A stretch of 47,504 nucleotides of DNA, from contig JAFSEW010000050.1 of the NCBI GenBank assembly GCA_017435525.1, positions 1 to 47,504 of the forward strand. The letters run 5' to 3'. Numbering within the stretch: position 1 is the first letter of the stretch; the number at the start of each line of letters is the position of its first letter. The position numbers and the translations under genes are program-made. The notes under the pieces are model-generated. The model saw only the letters and a list, made by a program, of their open reading frames with translations. It searched no databases and was not told where the DNA came from. Positions 7,403 through 15,498 of the stretch are shown here, piece by piece. The DNA comes from Oscillospiraceae bacterium. Its GTDB lineage: Bacteria; Bacillota; Clostridia; Oscillospirales; Oscillospiraceae.

Positions 7403-7902
7403 TATTCTTCTGCGTATAACTTGTCCAGTTCCCATTGCTTTGGATTGTTTTGTATATATTCTGCAATTTCATTGTAATCAGCCTGTCCGCGAATCACATG
7501 TTCATAGAACGATGTTTGAAACAGTTTCTCCATACAGGAAACCTGCTTACAGGCTCTGGTAGTCAGTGATTTATATGCACAGACAATATCCGTGACCGTA
7601 GGGCGGGGGCTTGCTCCCGCCGTCTCTTCCAGGCGCAGAATAGCGTGAATGTGGTTTGGCATAATCACATAGGTATCAATTTTCAGCGTTGGGAATCTGT
7701 TTTCCAATTGAAGCAGCTGCTCTTCTGCAATCTCCCCATACTGGGAACATACCGTTTTGGCGGGAGCAAGCCCCCGCCCTACGATATGTGACAGAAGGCA
7801 TTTACGATTATGCGTGCAGATTGTAATAAAGTACGCACCGGCCGTGCTGTAGTCATAATCCGGCATTCTGGGATGCTTACGCCTGGGAAATTCCTTGTTC
7901 AT
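7402..7902 (-). CDS. REP-associated tyrosine transposase (RAYT, Y1/HUH type)
   Basis: 166 residues, a single-strand DNA transposase-like protein of the Y1_Tnp superfamily. It opens with RRKHPRMPDYDYSTAGAYFI, a typical RAYT start. The HUH motif is His84 and His86 in MPNHIHAI. The probable catalytic tyrosine is Tyr143 in DYNEIAEYIQNNPKQW. RAYTs are domesticated single-copy relatives of IS200/IS605 transposases and are linked to REP palindromes. Two in-frame copies of the local REP-like hairpin lie inside this gene (7598-7621 and 7759-7782), coding residues about 95-102 and 41-48. ATG 7902 follows GAGGCGG. No flanking IS ends were seen. Confidence 0.88.
   Translation of the reverse strand: MNKEFPRRKHPRMPDYDYSTAGAYFITICTHNRKCLLSHIVGRGLAPAKTVCSQYGEIAEEQLLQLENRFPTLKIDTYVIMPNHIHAILRLEETAGASPRPTVTDIVCAYKSLTTRACKQVSCMEKLFQTSFYEHVIRGQADYNEIAEYIQNNPKQWELDKLYAEE
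7598..7621 (+). repeat. REP-like unit 2, inside the RAYT gene
   Basis: GTAG followed by GGCGGGGGC/GCTCCCGCC, 24 bp. It is the exact reverse complement of unit 3 and of the unit at 30600-30623. Confidence 0.8.
7759..7782 (-). repeat. REP-like unit 3, inside the RAYT gene
   Basis: The same 24-bp unit as unit 2 on the opposite strand, 137 bases away, so the two form an inverted pair. Its length keeps the RAYT frame. Confidence 0.8.
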
Positions 7903-7924
7903 ATTACCGCCTCTATTTCATATC

Positions 7925-7960
7925 AAAAGATCGGCAAAGGAAATCCTTTGCCGATCTTTT
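7925..7960. terminator. Bidirectional terminator after the fumarase beta gene
   Basis: A perfect 17-bp stem (7925-7941 with 7944-7960) with A-tract and T-tract ends, directly beyond the fumarase beta stop codon. Confidence 0.88.
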
Positions 7961-7966
7961 TGCAAA

Positions 7967-8521
7967 TTATACCTGCTCCAGATATGCCTTGCGGCCCATT
8001 TCGTAGAGGTTGTTGCCCTCGCTGTCGATGATGACGATGGCGGGGAAATCCTCCACTTCCAGGCGGCGGATGGCTTCCGCACCCAGATCTTCATAGGCCA
8101 CGATCTCGGCCTTCTTGATGCACTTGCTCAGCAGCGCGCCGCAGCCGCCGATGGCACCGAAATACACAGCGCCATGCTCCTTCATGGCGGCAACCACTTC
8201 AGGGCCACGCTTGCCCTTGCCGATCATGCCGGTCTGGCCGCACCCAATGAGGGTGGGACTGTAGGCATCCATCCGGTAGGAGGTGGTGGGACCGGCAGAG
8301 CCGATGGCCTGACCTTCCTTTGCGGGGGTGGGGCCCACGAAATAAATCACGGCGTCCTGCATTTCCATGGGGAAGGGCTTGCCCTGGGCAGCCAGCTCGC
8401 ACAGCCGCTTATGGGCCGCGTCACGGGCGGTGTAGATGACGCCGGAGATCAGGCAGCTGTCACCGGCTTTCAGCTGGCGGGCAGCTTCTCTTGTCAGGGG
8501 CGCAGTAATGGAAATTGCCAT
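7967..8521 (-). CDS. Fe-S fumarase-type hydratase, beta subunit (probable mesaconase)
   Basis: 184 residues, the C-terminal half of class I fumarases as a separate subunit. Motifs are LKAGDSCLISGVIYTARDAAHKR split as GDSCLISGVIYTARD (about 20-34), GPTPAKEGQAIGSAGPTTSYR-type substrate loop (about 64-84), and GKGKRGPEV. The start at 8521 (ATG) follows GGAGGTG and lies one base after the alpha stop codon, so the subunits are coupled. In clostridia using the methylaspartate route, enzymes of this family hydrate mesaconate to (S)-citramalate, and this gene sits in that operon. Fumarase or tartrate dehydratase activity cannot be excluded from sequence. Confidence 0.85.
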   Translation of the reverse strand: MAISITAPLTREAARQLKAGDSCLISGVIYTARDAAHKRLCELAAQGKPFPMEMQDAVIYFVGPTPAKEGQAIGSAGPTTSYRMDAYSPTLIGCGQTGMIGKGKRGPEVVAAMKEHGAVYFGAIGGCGALLSKCIKKAEIVAYEDLGAEAIRRLEVEDFPAIVIIDSEGNNLYEMGRKAYLEQV

Positions 8522-8522
8522 A

Positions 8523-9362
8523 TCAAAGCACCTCCGTCTTATGTCTGGTGACATGGCAGTTGATATTCACTGCCACGGGCAGGCCCGCAATGTGGGTGGG
8601 GCACTGCTCAATATTCACTGCCAGAGCAGTGGTCTTGCCGCCGAAGCCCTGAGGGCCGATGCCCAGGGCGTTGACCTTTTCCAGCAGCTCCTGCTCCAGT
8701 TCTGCGTAATATGGAACGGCGTTTCTTTCCTCCACGGAGCGCATCAGGGCCTGCTTAGCCATCAGCGCTGCCTTATCGAAGGTGCCGCCGATGCCCACGC
8801 CCACCACAATGGGAGGACAGGGGTTGGGACCGGCCTCTTCCACGGTCTGCAGCACGAATTCCTTCACGCCCTCCACACCGTCGGAGGGGCGCAGCATCTT
8901 GATGCGGCTCATGTTTTCGCTGCCGAAGCCCTTGGGGGCTACGGTGATTTCCAGCTTATCGCCGGGAACCAGGTCGTAATAGATCATGGCGGGGGTATTG
9001 TCCTTGGTGTTCACCCGGTCCAGAGGGTCCCGGACAACGGACTTGCGCAGGAATCCCTCAGTATAGCCCTGACGGACACCCTCATGGATGGCCTCGTTCA
9101 GGTCGCCCTGGATGTGGACTTCCTGGCCAATCTTCAGAAATACGCAGGCCATGCCGGTATCCTGGCAGATGGGCTGATCCTTCTCGTCGGCAATCTGGTA
9201 GTTCTCGATGATCCTCTCCAGGATCTCCTTTGCCTGGGGCCAGGTTTCCTGGGCGTGGCAGGCGGTGATCCGATCCTTCATATCCTGGGGCAGGTGGCAG
9301 TTGGCTTCAATGCAAAGCCGCTTTACCACTTCTGTAATTTGGGTTGCCTGAATTTCTCTCAT
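8523..9362 (-). CDS. Fe-S fumarase-type hydratase, alpha subunit (probable mesaconase)
   Basis: 279 residues, the 4Fe-4S-bearing subunit. The three cysteine ligands are visible: Cys66 in QPICQDTGM, Cys182 in GPNPCPPIVVGVGIGG and Cys269 in NINCHVTRHK. The ATG at 9362 follows GAGGTG; a TTG four codons upstream lies in the ribosome site and is rejected. It starts 8 bases after the stop codon of the ceramidase-fold gene and is followed by beta after 1 base. Placement downstream of citDEF and near mal makes mesaconate hydration the most likely reaction. Confidence 0.87.
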   Translation of the reverse strand: MREIQATQITEVVKRLCIEANCHLPQDMKDRITACHAQETWPQAKEILERIIENYQIADEKDQPICQDTGMACVFLKIGQEVHIQGDLNEAIHEGVRQGYTEGFLRKSVVRDPLDRVNTKDNTPAMIYYDLVPGDKLEITVAPKGFGSENMSRIKMLRPSDGVEGVKEFVLQTVEEAGPNPCPPIVVGVGIGGTFDKAALMAKQALMRSVEERNAVPYYAELEQELLEKVNALGIGPQGFGGKTTALAVNIEQCPTHIAGLPVAVNINCHVTRHKTEVL

Positions 9363-9370
9363 GACGCACC

Positions 9371-10873
9371 TCAACGGAACATATCGTTGATTTCCTGCAG
9401 AGTCTGGCGCACCAGCTGCTCGCCGCCGATATGGCCGACCTGGCCGCTGGCGATGAAGGCGCTGTAGTGGCCGCCCTCTTCAGCCTTCTTGGTGGGCAGG
9501 TAACCCTCGGCACCGCAGCACAGCTGGATCAGGAAGGTCTGCTCAGCCAGGGAGCGAGCCTTGATCTGGTTGCCATAGTCCAGGAACAGCTCGAAGGGGT
9601 TCGTGGCAATGGCAATGGTGCCCATGCGCAGGATATGGACCTCGGTGGGCAGCACTTCCACGGTTTCCTGCACCGCTGCGCGGCGCAGCACGCCCAGATG
9701 ACGCTGCAGATTTGCGGCATCGTTGTAGTCCACATCGCCTTCCTTATCATCCAGATATTCCTTAATGGCGCGCTTGGCGGCAGCCACTTCGGTCATGGTG
9801 GTGCGGCGCAGAGGCAACATCATGTCTTCCACAACATGCTTAAACTCTACATCCACCTGAGCTTCATCCAGGCCTTCTTCATACACATCGATGATCTCAC
9901 GGGCAATGCGCTTGCCGGTCTTGCGCATACCGGCCAGGTCGAACATAGAGGGATCGGCCTTGCGCTTGGGAGGATTGTTGCGCTTGCAGTTGGGGTCATT
10001 CAGATCGCTTTCCGGCTCCACCCAGCGAACCAGGTCAACGGGGCACTGGTCACCGGCGGCAGAGCACTGAGCCAGCAGGAAGATCTCTTCACCGAAGTGC
10101 TTACGCAGCAGCATCTTCACTTCGCCCCAGAAGTCGGGGGAGACGAACAGACGGTGCTGGACACACTGAGCAGGGCAGGCCAGGTTAGCCACGATACCGG
10201 TGAGCTTCTTAGCTTCATCGAACACATACAGCAGCTCGATGCCGGAGTCGTTGCCGCCTTCCAGACCCACGAACATAGCGGTGTTGGTGTCGCCCCACAT
10301 CTGAGCGGAGCCATCGGAATAGGTAGCACGGCGGCACATGCCCACCACGGCGCGGCCAAAGGCGTTGATAAAGGAACCGGGCTTGCGGTTTTCCCAGGCC
10401 TCAGCAACGGCAGCGGAGATCTGCTTCACCAGCAGCTCCATCACTTCCTGCTTGGTGGCGATTTCGGGGTTGGCGCTGATGTTTTCCTTCTCCACATACT
10501 TCTTGCCGGCAGGCAGGATATCCTGGAGCATGAACTTGCTGCCGGTGCCCACCGCTTCCGGCAGACGGCGGGTGCTGGGATACACAGGGCCGGTGTGGGT
10601 GTGGATGGCGGAGAGAACCACCTTCATGGGGTCCAGGCCGGGAATCTTACCGGCAATGTTCTCACGGACTGCCTTCACCAGGCTGTAGCCGGTGCTGCCC
10701 AGGTCGCAGCTGACCAGGACCACATGATCCTCGCCGGAATCCACTGCCATGGCGGTAACGGTCAGGGGCTTTTCCACATACTGGGAAATACGCTCGGCGA
10801 ACTGGCCTGCCAGAGAAATCTTCTTATCGGGAGTAATGCTCTTTTCAGACCAGCCAAACTTCAAAACGCTCAT
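9371..10873 (-). CDS. Neutral/alkaline ceramidase-like (N-terminal domain) hydrolase, function unknown
   Basis: 500 residues, with no signal peptide and no membrane helix, so probably cytoplasmic, unlike secreted ceramidases. Motifs of the neutral ceramidase N-terminal fold are present: SAIHTHTGP with likely zinc ligands His91 and His93; FVSPDFWGE with Ser245 at the position of the ceramidase nucleophile (SADFPG-like); and AQCSAAGDQCP (about 268-278) at the GAAGDxxP loop. The C-terminal immunoglobulin-like domain of true ceramidases is not evident. The gene lies between citF (13 bases before) and the mesaconase alpha gene (8 bases after), in the same operon. Its link to citramalate metabolism is unexplained; a thioester or amide hydrolase role is only a guess. 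Confidence 0.75.
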   Translation of the reverse strand: MSVLKFGWSEKSITPDKKISLAGQFAERISQYVEKPLTVTAMAVDSGEDHVVLVSCDLGSTGYSLVKAVRENIAGKIPGLDPMKVVLSAIHTHTGPVYPSTRRLPEAVGTGSKFMLQDILPAGKKYVEKENISANPEIATKQEVMELLVKQISAAVAEAWENRKPGSFINAFGRAVVGMCRRATYSDGSAQMWGDTNTAMFVGLEGGNDSGIELLYVFDEAKKLTGIVANLACPAQCVQHRLFVSPDFWGEVKMLLRKHFGEEIFLLAQCSAAGDQCPVDLVRWVEPESDLNDPNCKRNNPPKRKADPSMFDLAGMRKTGKRIAREIIDVYEEGLDEAQVDVEFKHVVEDMMLPLRRTTMTEVAAAKRAIKEYLDDKEGDVDYNDAANLQRHLGVLRRAAVQETVEVLPTEVHILRMGTIAIATNPFELFLDYGNQIKARSLAEQTFLIQLCCGAEGYLPTKKAEEGGHYSAFIASGQVGHIGGEQLVRQTLQEINDMFR

Positions 10874-10886
10874 GTTTGTTTCCTCC

Positions 10887-12290
10887 TTAAATTACATTAT
10901 AAATGGTATCCAGCTTGGTGCCGTCCCGGTAAATAACCTCAGCCACGGCCTTGTCGCCGAACTGCAGATGCCGGGGAGCACCGGTGATTCTTTCGGTCTT
11001 TTCTTTCAGCTCGTGGATATCCACGATGGGCAGACCGGCCTTTACCAGCCGCTGCTTCAGCTCTGCGTTCTTGGGGTTCACGGCGATACCGCCCTGGGTC
11101 ACCAGCACATCGATATCCTTGCCGGGGGTGGAAACGCAGGTCACATGATCGGTAACAATAGGGAGTCTCGCCCGGAACATGGGAGCGATGATCATGCACA
11201 GCTTGGAGCCTGCGGCAGCATCACTGTGGCCGCCGGAGCCGCCCATGATGAAGCCGTTGGAATCGGTGTGGACATTGACATTGAAATCGGTGTCAATTTC
11301 GGTAGCGCCCAGAATCACCACATCCAGGCTGTCCACCACGGCACTGGGAACAGAGGGACCGGCATAGTGCAGCGCGGTGATCTCCCGGTGCCGGGGATCG
11401 CTGCGGATGGATTCCACTGCCTTCAGGTCGAAGCACTGCACATCCAGGAGGCTCCGGAAGCAGCCGGCTTCCAGCATGTCCACCATGTAGCCGGTGATGC
11501 CGCCCAGGCCGTAGCTGCCCTGGATGCCGTCCCGGAGCATGATCTCCTTCAGGAACTTGGCTGCCGCCAGAGAAGCGCCGCCGGCGCCGGTCTGGAAGGA
11601 GAAGCCGTCCTTCAAAAGGCCGGAATTTTCAATGACCTTGGCCGCGTAAGAGGCCATCACCAGACCCACGGGGTCACGGGTGATCTGGGTAGTGCCGGAA
11701 ACAATGCCCTTGGGATTGCCGATGGCATCCACCTGCACCACATAATCCACATAATCTTCGGAGATGGAGAAATCCGCCAGGGGATAGGGCACCAGATTAT
11801 CGGTGATCACTACCACCTTCTTGGCGTACATGGCATCGGCAAAGGCGTAGCCCAGACTGCCGCAGGCAGAGGGGCCGTACTTACCGGAGCAGTTGCCCAT
11901 GGGGTCAGCGGTGGGGGCTGCGATAAAGGCCACATCCACCGGGGTTCTGCCCAAAGCGATATCGCTGGGACGGCCGCCGTGGGTGCGGAACTGCACAGGC
12001 GTGTCCATGATGCCCCGGCTGATCTCACGGCCCAGGCCGGAGGCCATATAGTCCGTGAGGATGTGGGTCACCACACGGTTCTTGATGTGCTCCAGCATGG
12101 GGGTATGGACATCGAAGAAGGAGCTGGCATTGACGGTCAGATCCCGGATGCCTGCCTGGGCAATGGTATCCATGACCATGTTCAGCACATAGTCGCCGTT
12201 GCGCAGATGATGGTGGAAGGATACGGTCATGCCGTCTTTCAGACCGGACAGCGCAATGACTTCCTTCAGAGAATTCACAACCTTGCTCAT
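10887..12290 (-). CDS. citF: Citrate/citramalate lyase alpha subunit (CoA-transferase)
   Basis: 467 residues. The alpha subunit moves the substrate acyl group onto the acyl carrier protein thiol in place of acetate. Clear family segments are SFHHHLRNGDYVLNMV (about 24-39), FRTHGGRPSDI (about 100-110), SFQTGAGGASLA (about 230-241) and the C-terminal DIDVLVTQGGIAVNP. It lacks about 40 N-terminal residues compared with the enterobacterial protein, but ATG 12290 overlaps the citE stop codon as TAATG, so the start is probably right. In this cluster the natural substrate is most likely (S)-citramalate. No citrate carrier gene is nearby. Confidence 0.92.
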   Translation of the reverse strand: MSKVVNSLKEVIALSGLKDGMTVSFHHHLRNGDYVLNMVMDTIAQAGIRDLTVNASSFFDVHTPMLEHIKNRVVTHILTDYMASGLGREISRGIMDTPVQFRTHGGRPSDIALGRTPVDVAFIAAPTADPMGNCSGKYGPSACGSLGYAFADAMYAKKVVVITDNLVPYPLADFSISEDYVDYVVQVDAIGNPKGIVSGTTQITRDPVGLVMASYAAKVIENSGLLKDGFSFQTGAGGASLAAAKFLKEIMLRDGIQGSYGLGGITGYMVDMLEAGCFRSLLDVQCFDLKAVESIRSDPRHREITALHYAGPSVPSAVVDSLDVVILGATEIDTDFNVNVHTDSNGFIMGGSGGHSDAAAGSKLCMIIAPMFRARLPIVTDHVTCVSTPGKDIDVLVTQGGIAVNPKNAELKQRLVKAGLPIVDIHELKEKTERITGAPRHLQFGDKAVAEVIYRDGTKLDTIYNVI

Positions 12291-13168
12291 TACACATCCT
12301 CCCTTCTCAGGCCCAGGGCCTCTGCCGCGGCAATGGTCTGCTGGGCACGGGCTACAATGGGCGCATCAATCATCTTGCCATGCAGGGCAATGACGCCGCG
12401 GCCCTGCTCTTTTGCCAGGGTGATGGCATCCATCACTTCGTAGGCATAGTCGATTTCCTTCTGGGTGGGGCTGAACACCTGGTTGATCACATCCACATGG
12501 CGGGGAGAAATGGAAGCCTTACCGGTAAAGCCCAGGGCCTTGGCTACCCGGGCATCTACCCAGATGCCTTCATCGTCATTGACATCGGTAAAGGGGGTAT
12601 CGTACACAGCCACACCTGCGGCTCTTGCTGCCACCACCAGGCGGGTACGGGCATACTCAATCTCCCGGCTTTCCTTGGTGCGCTTGCACTGCAGGTCAGC
12701 GGTCAGGTCTTCGGCACCCAGGAACAGCGCCTGCACGCGCTTGGACGCGGTAGCAATGGAGAAGGCATTTTCCACGCCCAGGGCCGTCTCGATCAGGGGC
12801 ATCAGGCCGACAGTGTTGTTTGCCAGGCCCAGCTTTTCTTCCAAGGCGGTCATGTAGGCATCGGCAGCCAGTACATCCGCAGCAGAATTGGTCTTGGGCA
12901 GCAGGATCAGGTTGGGCTGCTGGGGCAGCACGGTATCCAGGTCTTTCTGCCAGTAGGGGGTATCAATGGAATTGATACGGACGATGGTCTCGCAGCCCCG
13001 CAGATCCATATAGCGCAGGGTGTTGCGCACCAGGATCCGGGCAGCGTCCTTCTCAGCGGGGGACACGGCGTCCTCCAGGTCGAAAATAATGGCATCGGAG
13101 CCCAGGCAATTACCGTTGATCAGCATATTGGGGGTATTGCCGGGCAAAAACAGCATACTGCGGCGCAT
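12290..13168 (-). CDS. citE: Citrate/citramalate lyase beta subunit (acyl lyase)
   Basis: 292 residues. It cleaves the citryl- or citramalyl-thioester on the acyl carrier protein, here presumably to pyruvate plus acetyl-ACP. A (beta/alpha)8 barrel protein starting RRSMLFLPGNTPNML with the IIFDLEDAVSPAEKDAAR metal-site motif (about 27-44) and GLMPLIETALGV (about 145-156), FLGAEDLTADL (about 172-182). The ATG at 13168 overlaps the citD stop codon as TAATG, and citE overlaps citF in the same way, so the three subunits are translationally coupled. Confidence 0.93.
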   Translation of the reverse strand: MRRSMLFLPGNTPNMLINGNCLGSDAIIFDLEDAVSPAEKDAARILVRNTLRYMDLRGCETIVRINSIDTPYWQKDLDTVLPQQPNLILLPKTNSAADVLAADAYMTALEEKLGLANNTVGLMPLIETALGVENAFSIATASKRVQALFLGAEDLTADLQCKRTKESREIEYARTRLVVAARAAGVAVYDTPFTDVNDDEGIWVDARVAKALGFTGKASISPRHVDVINQVFSPTQKEIDYAYEVMDAITLAKEQGRGVIALHGKMIDAPIVARAQQTIAAAEALGLRREDV

Positions 13169-13437
13169 TACGCATCCCCCTTTCCACGAAGCACGGCGGT
13201 TTCCACTCTGGCGCGGATCACGCAATCCAGAGCGCCCCGGTCATTGACACGGACACAGGCATCGGTAACCTCCAACTCCTGCAGCACGTCCCGGACAGTG
13301 GCCTCAATGGCCGCACCGTACTGCACTTTCACCACAGATTCCAGCTGAATGTCAAGTTCGCCGAATCCCGGCTCGATCTCTACATAGACATCGCTGGACT
13401 CCATGGTGCCGGCAGAGGCAATTTTTTTGATTTCCAA
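13168..13437 (-). CDS. citD: Citrate/citramalate lyase acyl carrier protein (gamma subunit)
   Basis: Carries the 2'-(5''-phosphoribosyl)-3'-dephospho-CoA arm. The motif AGTMESSDV near the N-terminus contains the serine that accepts the prosthetic group, and RGALDCVIRARVETAVLR is the C-terminal signature. Start choice: a GTG at 13470 would give 100 residues, but it lies at the predicted transcription start of the operon promoter and has no leader. TTG 13437 follows AGGGAG and gives 89 residues starting LEIKKIASAG, matching where most CitD proteins begin. TTG is preferred, with moderate certainty. First gene of the minus-strand operon citD-citE-citF-hydrolase-mesaconase. Confidence 0.85.
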   Translation of the reverse strand: MEIKKIASAGTMESSDVYVEIEPGFGELDIQLESVVKVQYGAAIEATVRDVLQELEVTDACVRVNDRGALDCVIRARVETAVLRGKGDA

Positions 13438-13475
13438 AGCAAGCAGCTCCCTTCGTTCTGGTTCTTTCACTGGTA

Positions 13476-13504
13476 ATTGTATATAACTTTCCAGAAGAAT
13501 GCAA
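13476..13504 (-). promoter_or_regulatory. Promoter of the citDEF-mesaconase operon
   Basis: Minus strand: -35 TTGCAT (13499-13504), -10 TACAAT (13476-13481), 17-bp spacer. The -10 lies inside GTAATTGTA (13473-13481), a 9-mer also found upstream of the glmS promoter. Confidence 0.7.
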
Positions 13505-13522
13505 TCTTTTTTGCGTTTTTAT

Positions 13523-13550
13523 TTGCATCCGGCCCGGCTTCATGTATAAT
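13523..13550 (+). promoter_or_regulatory. Promoter of citC-citXG-gntR
   Basis: TTGCAT (13523-13528) and TATAAT (13545-13550), 16-bp spacer. Its -35 and the -35 of the divergent citD promoter are mirror images 18 bases apart, so one bound regulator could control both. Confidence 0.7.
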
Positions 13551-13577
13551 AAAGGAAAACGCAGAAGGAGGCTGGCT

Positions 13578-14567
13578 ATGGAAATACAGCTGCTGCGCCG
13601 CCTGGCAGGTCAGAAACTGGCCCAATGGGCAGCGCTTTTGGAAAAGACCGGGCTTCACGGGCAGCCCGATGGCGATACCACGGTTTTGCTTTATGACCAA
13701 GACGACACCCTGGCTGCCACCGGTACCCGGCAAGGAAATCTGCTGAAATATATTGCCGTAGACCCCGCCTATCAGGGGCAGGATCTCACCGCCCGGGTTC
13801 TCACCGCCCTGCGGCAGGATGCCATGGAAGCAGGCTTGCGGCATCTGTTTCTTTACACCAAGCCCCGGAACGAAAGCATGTTTGCTTCCTTATTCTTCTA
13901 CCCCATCGCCAAGACCGATCAGGTGCTGCTGATGGAAAACCGCCGGGGCGGTATTCAAAGCTTCCTTGCCCAGCAGCCGGTACAGCCGGTTTCCGGCAAA
14001 GTCGGTGCCGCTGTGATGAACTGCAATCCCTTTACCAAAGGGCACCAGTATTTGGTGGAGACTGCCGCCGGAAGCTGCGACCATCTGTATATCTTTGTGC
14101 TTTCCGAGGATAAGAGCCGCTTTTCCGCCGCAGACCGGCTGGAAATGGTACGCCGGGGCACTGCCCATTTACCCAATGTAACGGTGCTGCCCACAGGCCC
14201 TTACCTGATCTCTTCCGCCACCTTCCCTACCTATTTCCTGAAGGACCGGGAGCAGGCGGTCGATATGCAGTGCTTACTGGATATTGAAGTTTTCGCCAGA
14301 CACTACGCTCCCCACTTCGGCATCACCCATCGCTTTGTGGGCACGGAGCCCCTTTCTCCCATGACTGGCCAATATAACGCAGCCCTGAAAGCCCATCTGC
14401 CGGAACGGGGCATCACCGTTACGGAAATTCCCCGGCTGGAAACGGGCGACGCCCCCATCAGCGCCACCGCCGTGCGGCAGGCTCTGGACGAAGGGAAAGA
14501 TTTCCGCCACCTGGTACCTGACACTACTTATGAATATCTGATCCAAGGAGGATTTTGCCATGCCTGA
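13578..14567 (+). CDS. citC: [Citrate (or citramalate) lyase] ligase
   Basis: Acetylates the thiol of the lyase acyl carrier protein with ATP and acetate, switching the lyase on. 329 residues: an N-terminal GNAT-like domain (IAVDPAYQGQDLTARVL, about 58-74) then a nucleotidyltransferase domain with MNCNPFTKGHQYLVETA (about 147-163, containing the TxGH-type motif) and the ISATAVRQAL motif near residue 300. ATG 13578 follows AAGGAGG; an upstream in-frame ATG at 13542 lies within the promoter. It overlaps the next gene by 8 bases. Divergent from citDEF. Confidence 0.93.
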   Translation: MEIQLLRRLAGQKLAQWAALLEKTGLHGQPDGDTTVLLYDQDDTLAATGTRQGNLLKYIAVDPAYQGQDLTARVLTALRQDAMEAGLRHLFLYTKPRNESMFASLFFYPIAKTDQVLLMENRRGGIQSFLAQQPVQPVSGKVGAAVMNCNPFTKGHQYLVETAAGSCDHLYIFVLSEDKSRFSAADRLEMVRRGTAHLPNVTVLPTGPYLISSATFPTYFLKDREQAVDMQCLLDIEVFARHYAPHFGITHRFVGTEPLSPMTGQYNAALKAHLPERGITVTEIPRLETGDAPISATAVRQALDEGKDFRHLVPDTTYEYLIQGGFCHA

Positions 14568-15495
14568 ACGCCGTCCAACCCATATTCTCAGCAGCTACTA
14601 CGCCCCCAGAGGCCACAACCGTATGTATAATCTGGGCCAGTATCTGGCGCAGATGTATCTCTCTCCCAACGATAAGCTCATCGGTGTCATCGGCGACGCC
14701 GGTTCCGGCAAAAGCGCCCTGATCCGGGGCATGTTCCCGGGCCTGGAACTGACCAACGACGATAACGGCGTGTATGTGCGCCCCCTGCCCCTGCTGGAGC
14801 AGGACACCGGCTTCGCCTTCTTCTCCCCCCACACCTATCACCTGGATATCCGCTTCGAAAACGGCTTTACCCAGATGAGTATTCTGGCCGATGCCATCGC
14901 CGAAGCCCTGGACAAGGGCAAGCGGGTGATCGTGGAGCATTTTGACCTGGTGTATCCTATGCTGGGTGCCAACGCCAATCTGCTCATCGGCGTGGGTGAG
15001 CAGGTGCTGATCTCCCGGCCCACCCTCTTCGGCCCGGAGCCTGAAGAAATCAAAAAAGAAGTCTATAAAACCCTTCGCTACCGCCTCATGGCCCACACCG
15101 CGGAAGACCTGTGCGAAATGTATATGGATCACTTCGATGTGGATCGCTGCGGCCACGACGATGTGAAGCACGGCTTTGCTCTGTACTTCCCGGAAACCAA
15201 GCCGGATCTGGATATCGTAGCCTTGGAGCAAACGGTCAAGGATGTGATCGCCCAGGATCTGCCTGTAACTTATGTGGATGAGCAGCATATCCGGGTGGGC
15301 AGCAATCTGCAGAAATGCACCGGCCCCAGAATCCATGTGAGCAGCACCGGCAAGATCGAGAATTTCCGGCTCCTGCACCACTTTATTTATGACCGGTTCA
15401 AGCGCCGCTACCTGCTGGTGGGCTGCGTGGGCGAAAAATCCGATGAAATTCTGGCATCCCTGGATCTGCGGCGGCAGCGCCCCGGCTGGGAATAA
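14560..15495 (+). CDS. P-loop NTPase of unknown function, linked to citramalate lyase activation genes
   Basis: 311 residues. A Walker A motif GDAGSGKS (Gly45-Ser52) sits early, followed by FPGLELTNDDNGVYVRPLPL (about 59-78). No transmembrane segments or signal peptide are seen. I recall similar clostridial proteins carrying an alanyl-tRNA-synthetase second-additional-domain name, but I see no clear HxxxH/CxxxH editing site, so that name should not be trusted. It resembles nucleoside or uridine kinase P-loop proteins only in the first third. It starts inside the end of citC (8-base overlap) and ends 3 bases before citXG, so it is translated with the two lyase-maturation genes. A role in making, loading or checking the lyase cofactor is an inference from position. 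Confidence 0.7.
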   Translation: MPERRPTHILSSYYAPRGHNRMYNLGQYLAQMYLSPNDKLIGVIGDAGSGKSALIRGMFPGLELTNDDNGVYVRPLPLLEQDTGFAFFSPHTYHLDIRFENGFTQMSILADAIAEALDKGKRVIVEHFDLVYPMLGANANLLIGVGEQVLISRPTLFGPEPEEIKKEVYKTLRYRLMAHTAEDLCEMYMDHFDVDRCGHDDVKHGFALYFPETKPDLDIVALEQTVKDVIAQDLPVTYVDEQHIRVGSNLQKCTGPRIHVSSTGKIENFRLLHHFIYDRFKRRYLLVGCVGEKSDEILASLDLRRQRPGWE

Positions 15496-15498
15496 GAT

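Noticed and set aside
7402-7902. Complete IS200/IS605 insertion sequence
   Set aside because: No tnpB, no left and right end hairpins at typical distances and no second copy. The protein start and Y1 motifs fit a RAYT, not an IS transposase.
10887-13168. Classical citrate fermentation operon
   Set aside because: The lyase genes are present, but there is no citrate carrier, oxaloacetate decarboxylase or CitAB system. The context is glutamate mutase, Mal and a fumarase-type hydratase, so citramalate lyase is the better reading.
13438-13470. GTG 13470 as start of citD (100 residues)
   Set aside because: The predicted transcription start from the promoter at 13476-13504 falls at about 13469, leaving no leader. 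TTG 13437 has AGGGAG upstream and matches the usual CitD N-terminus.
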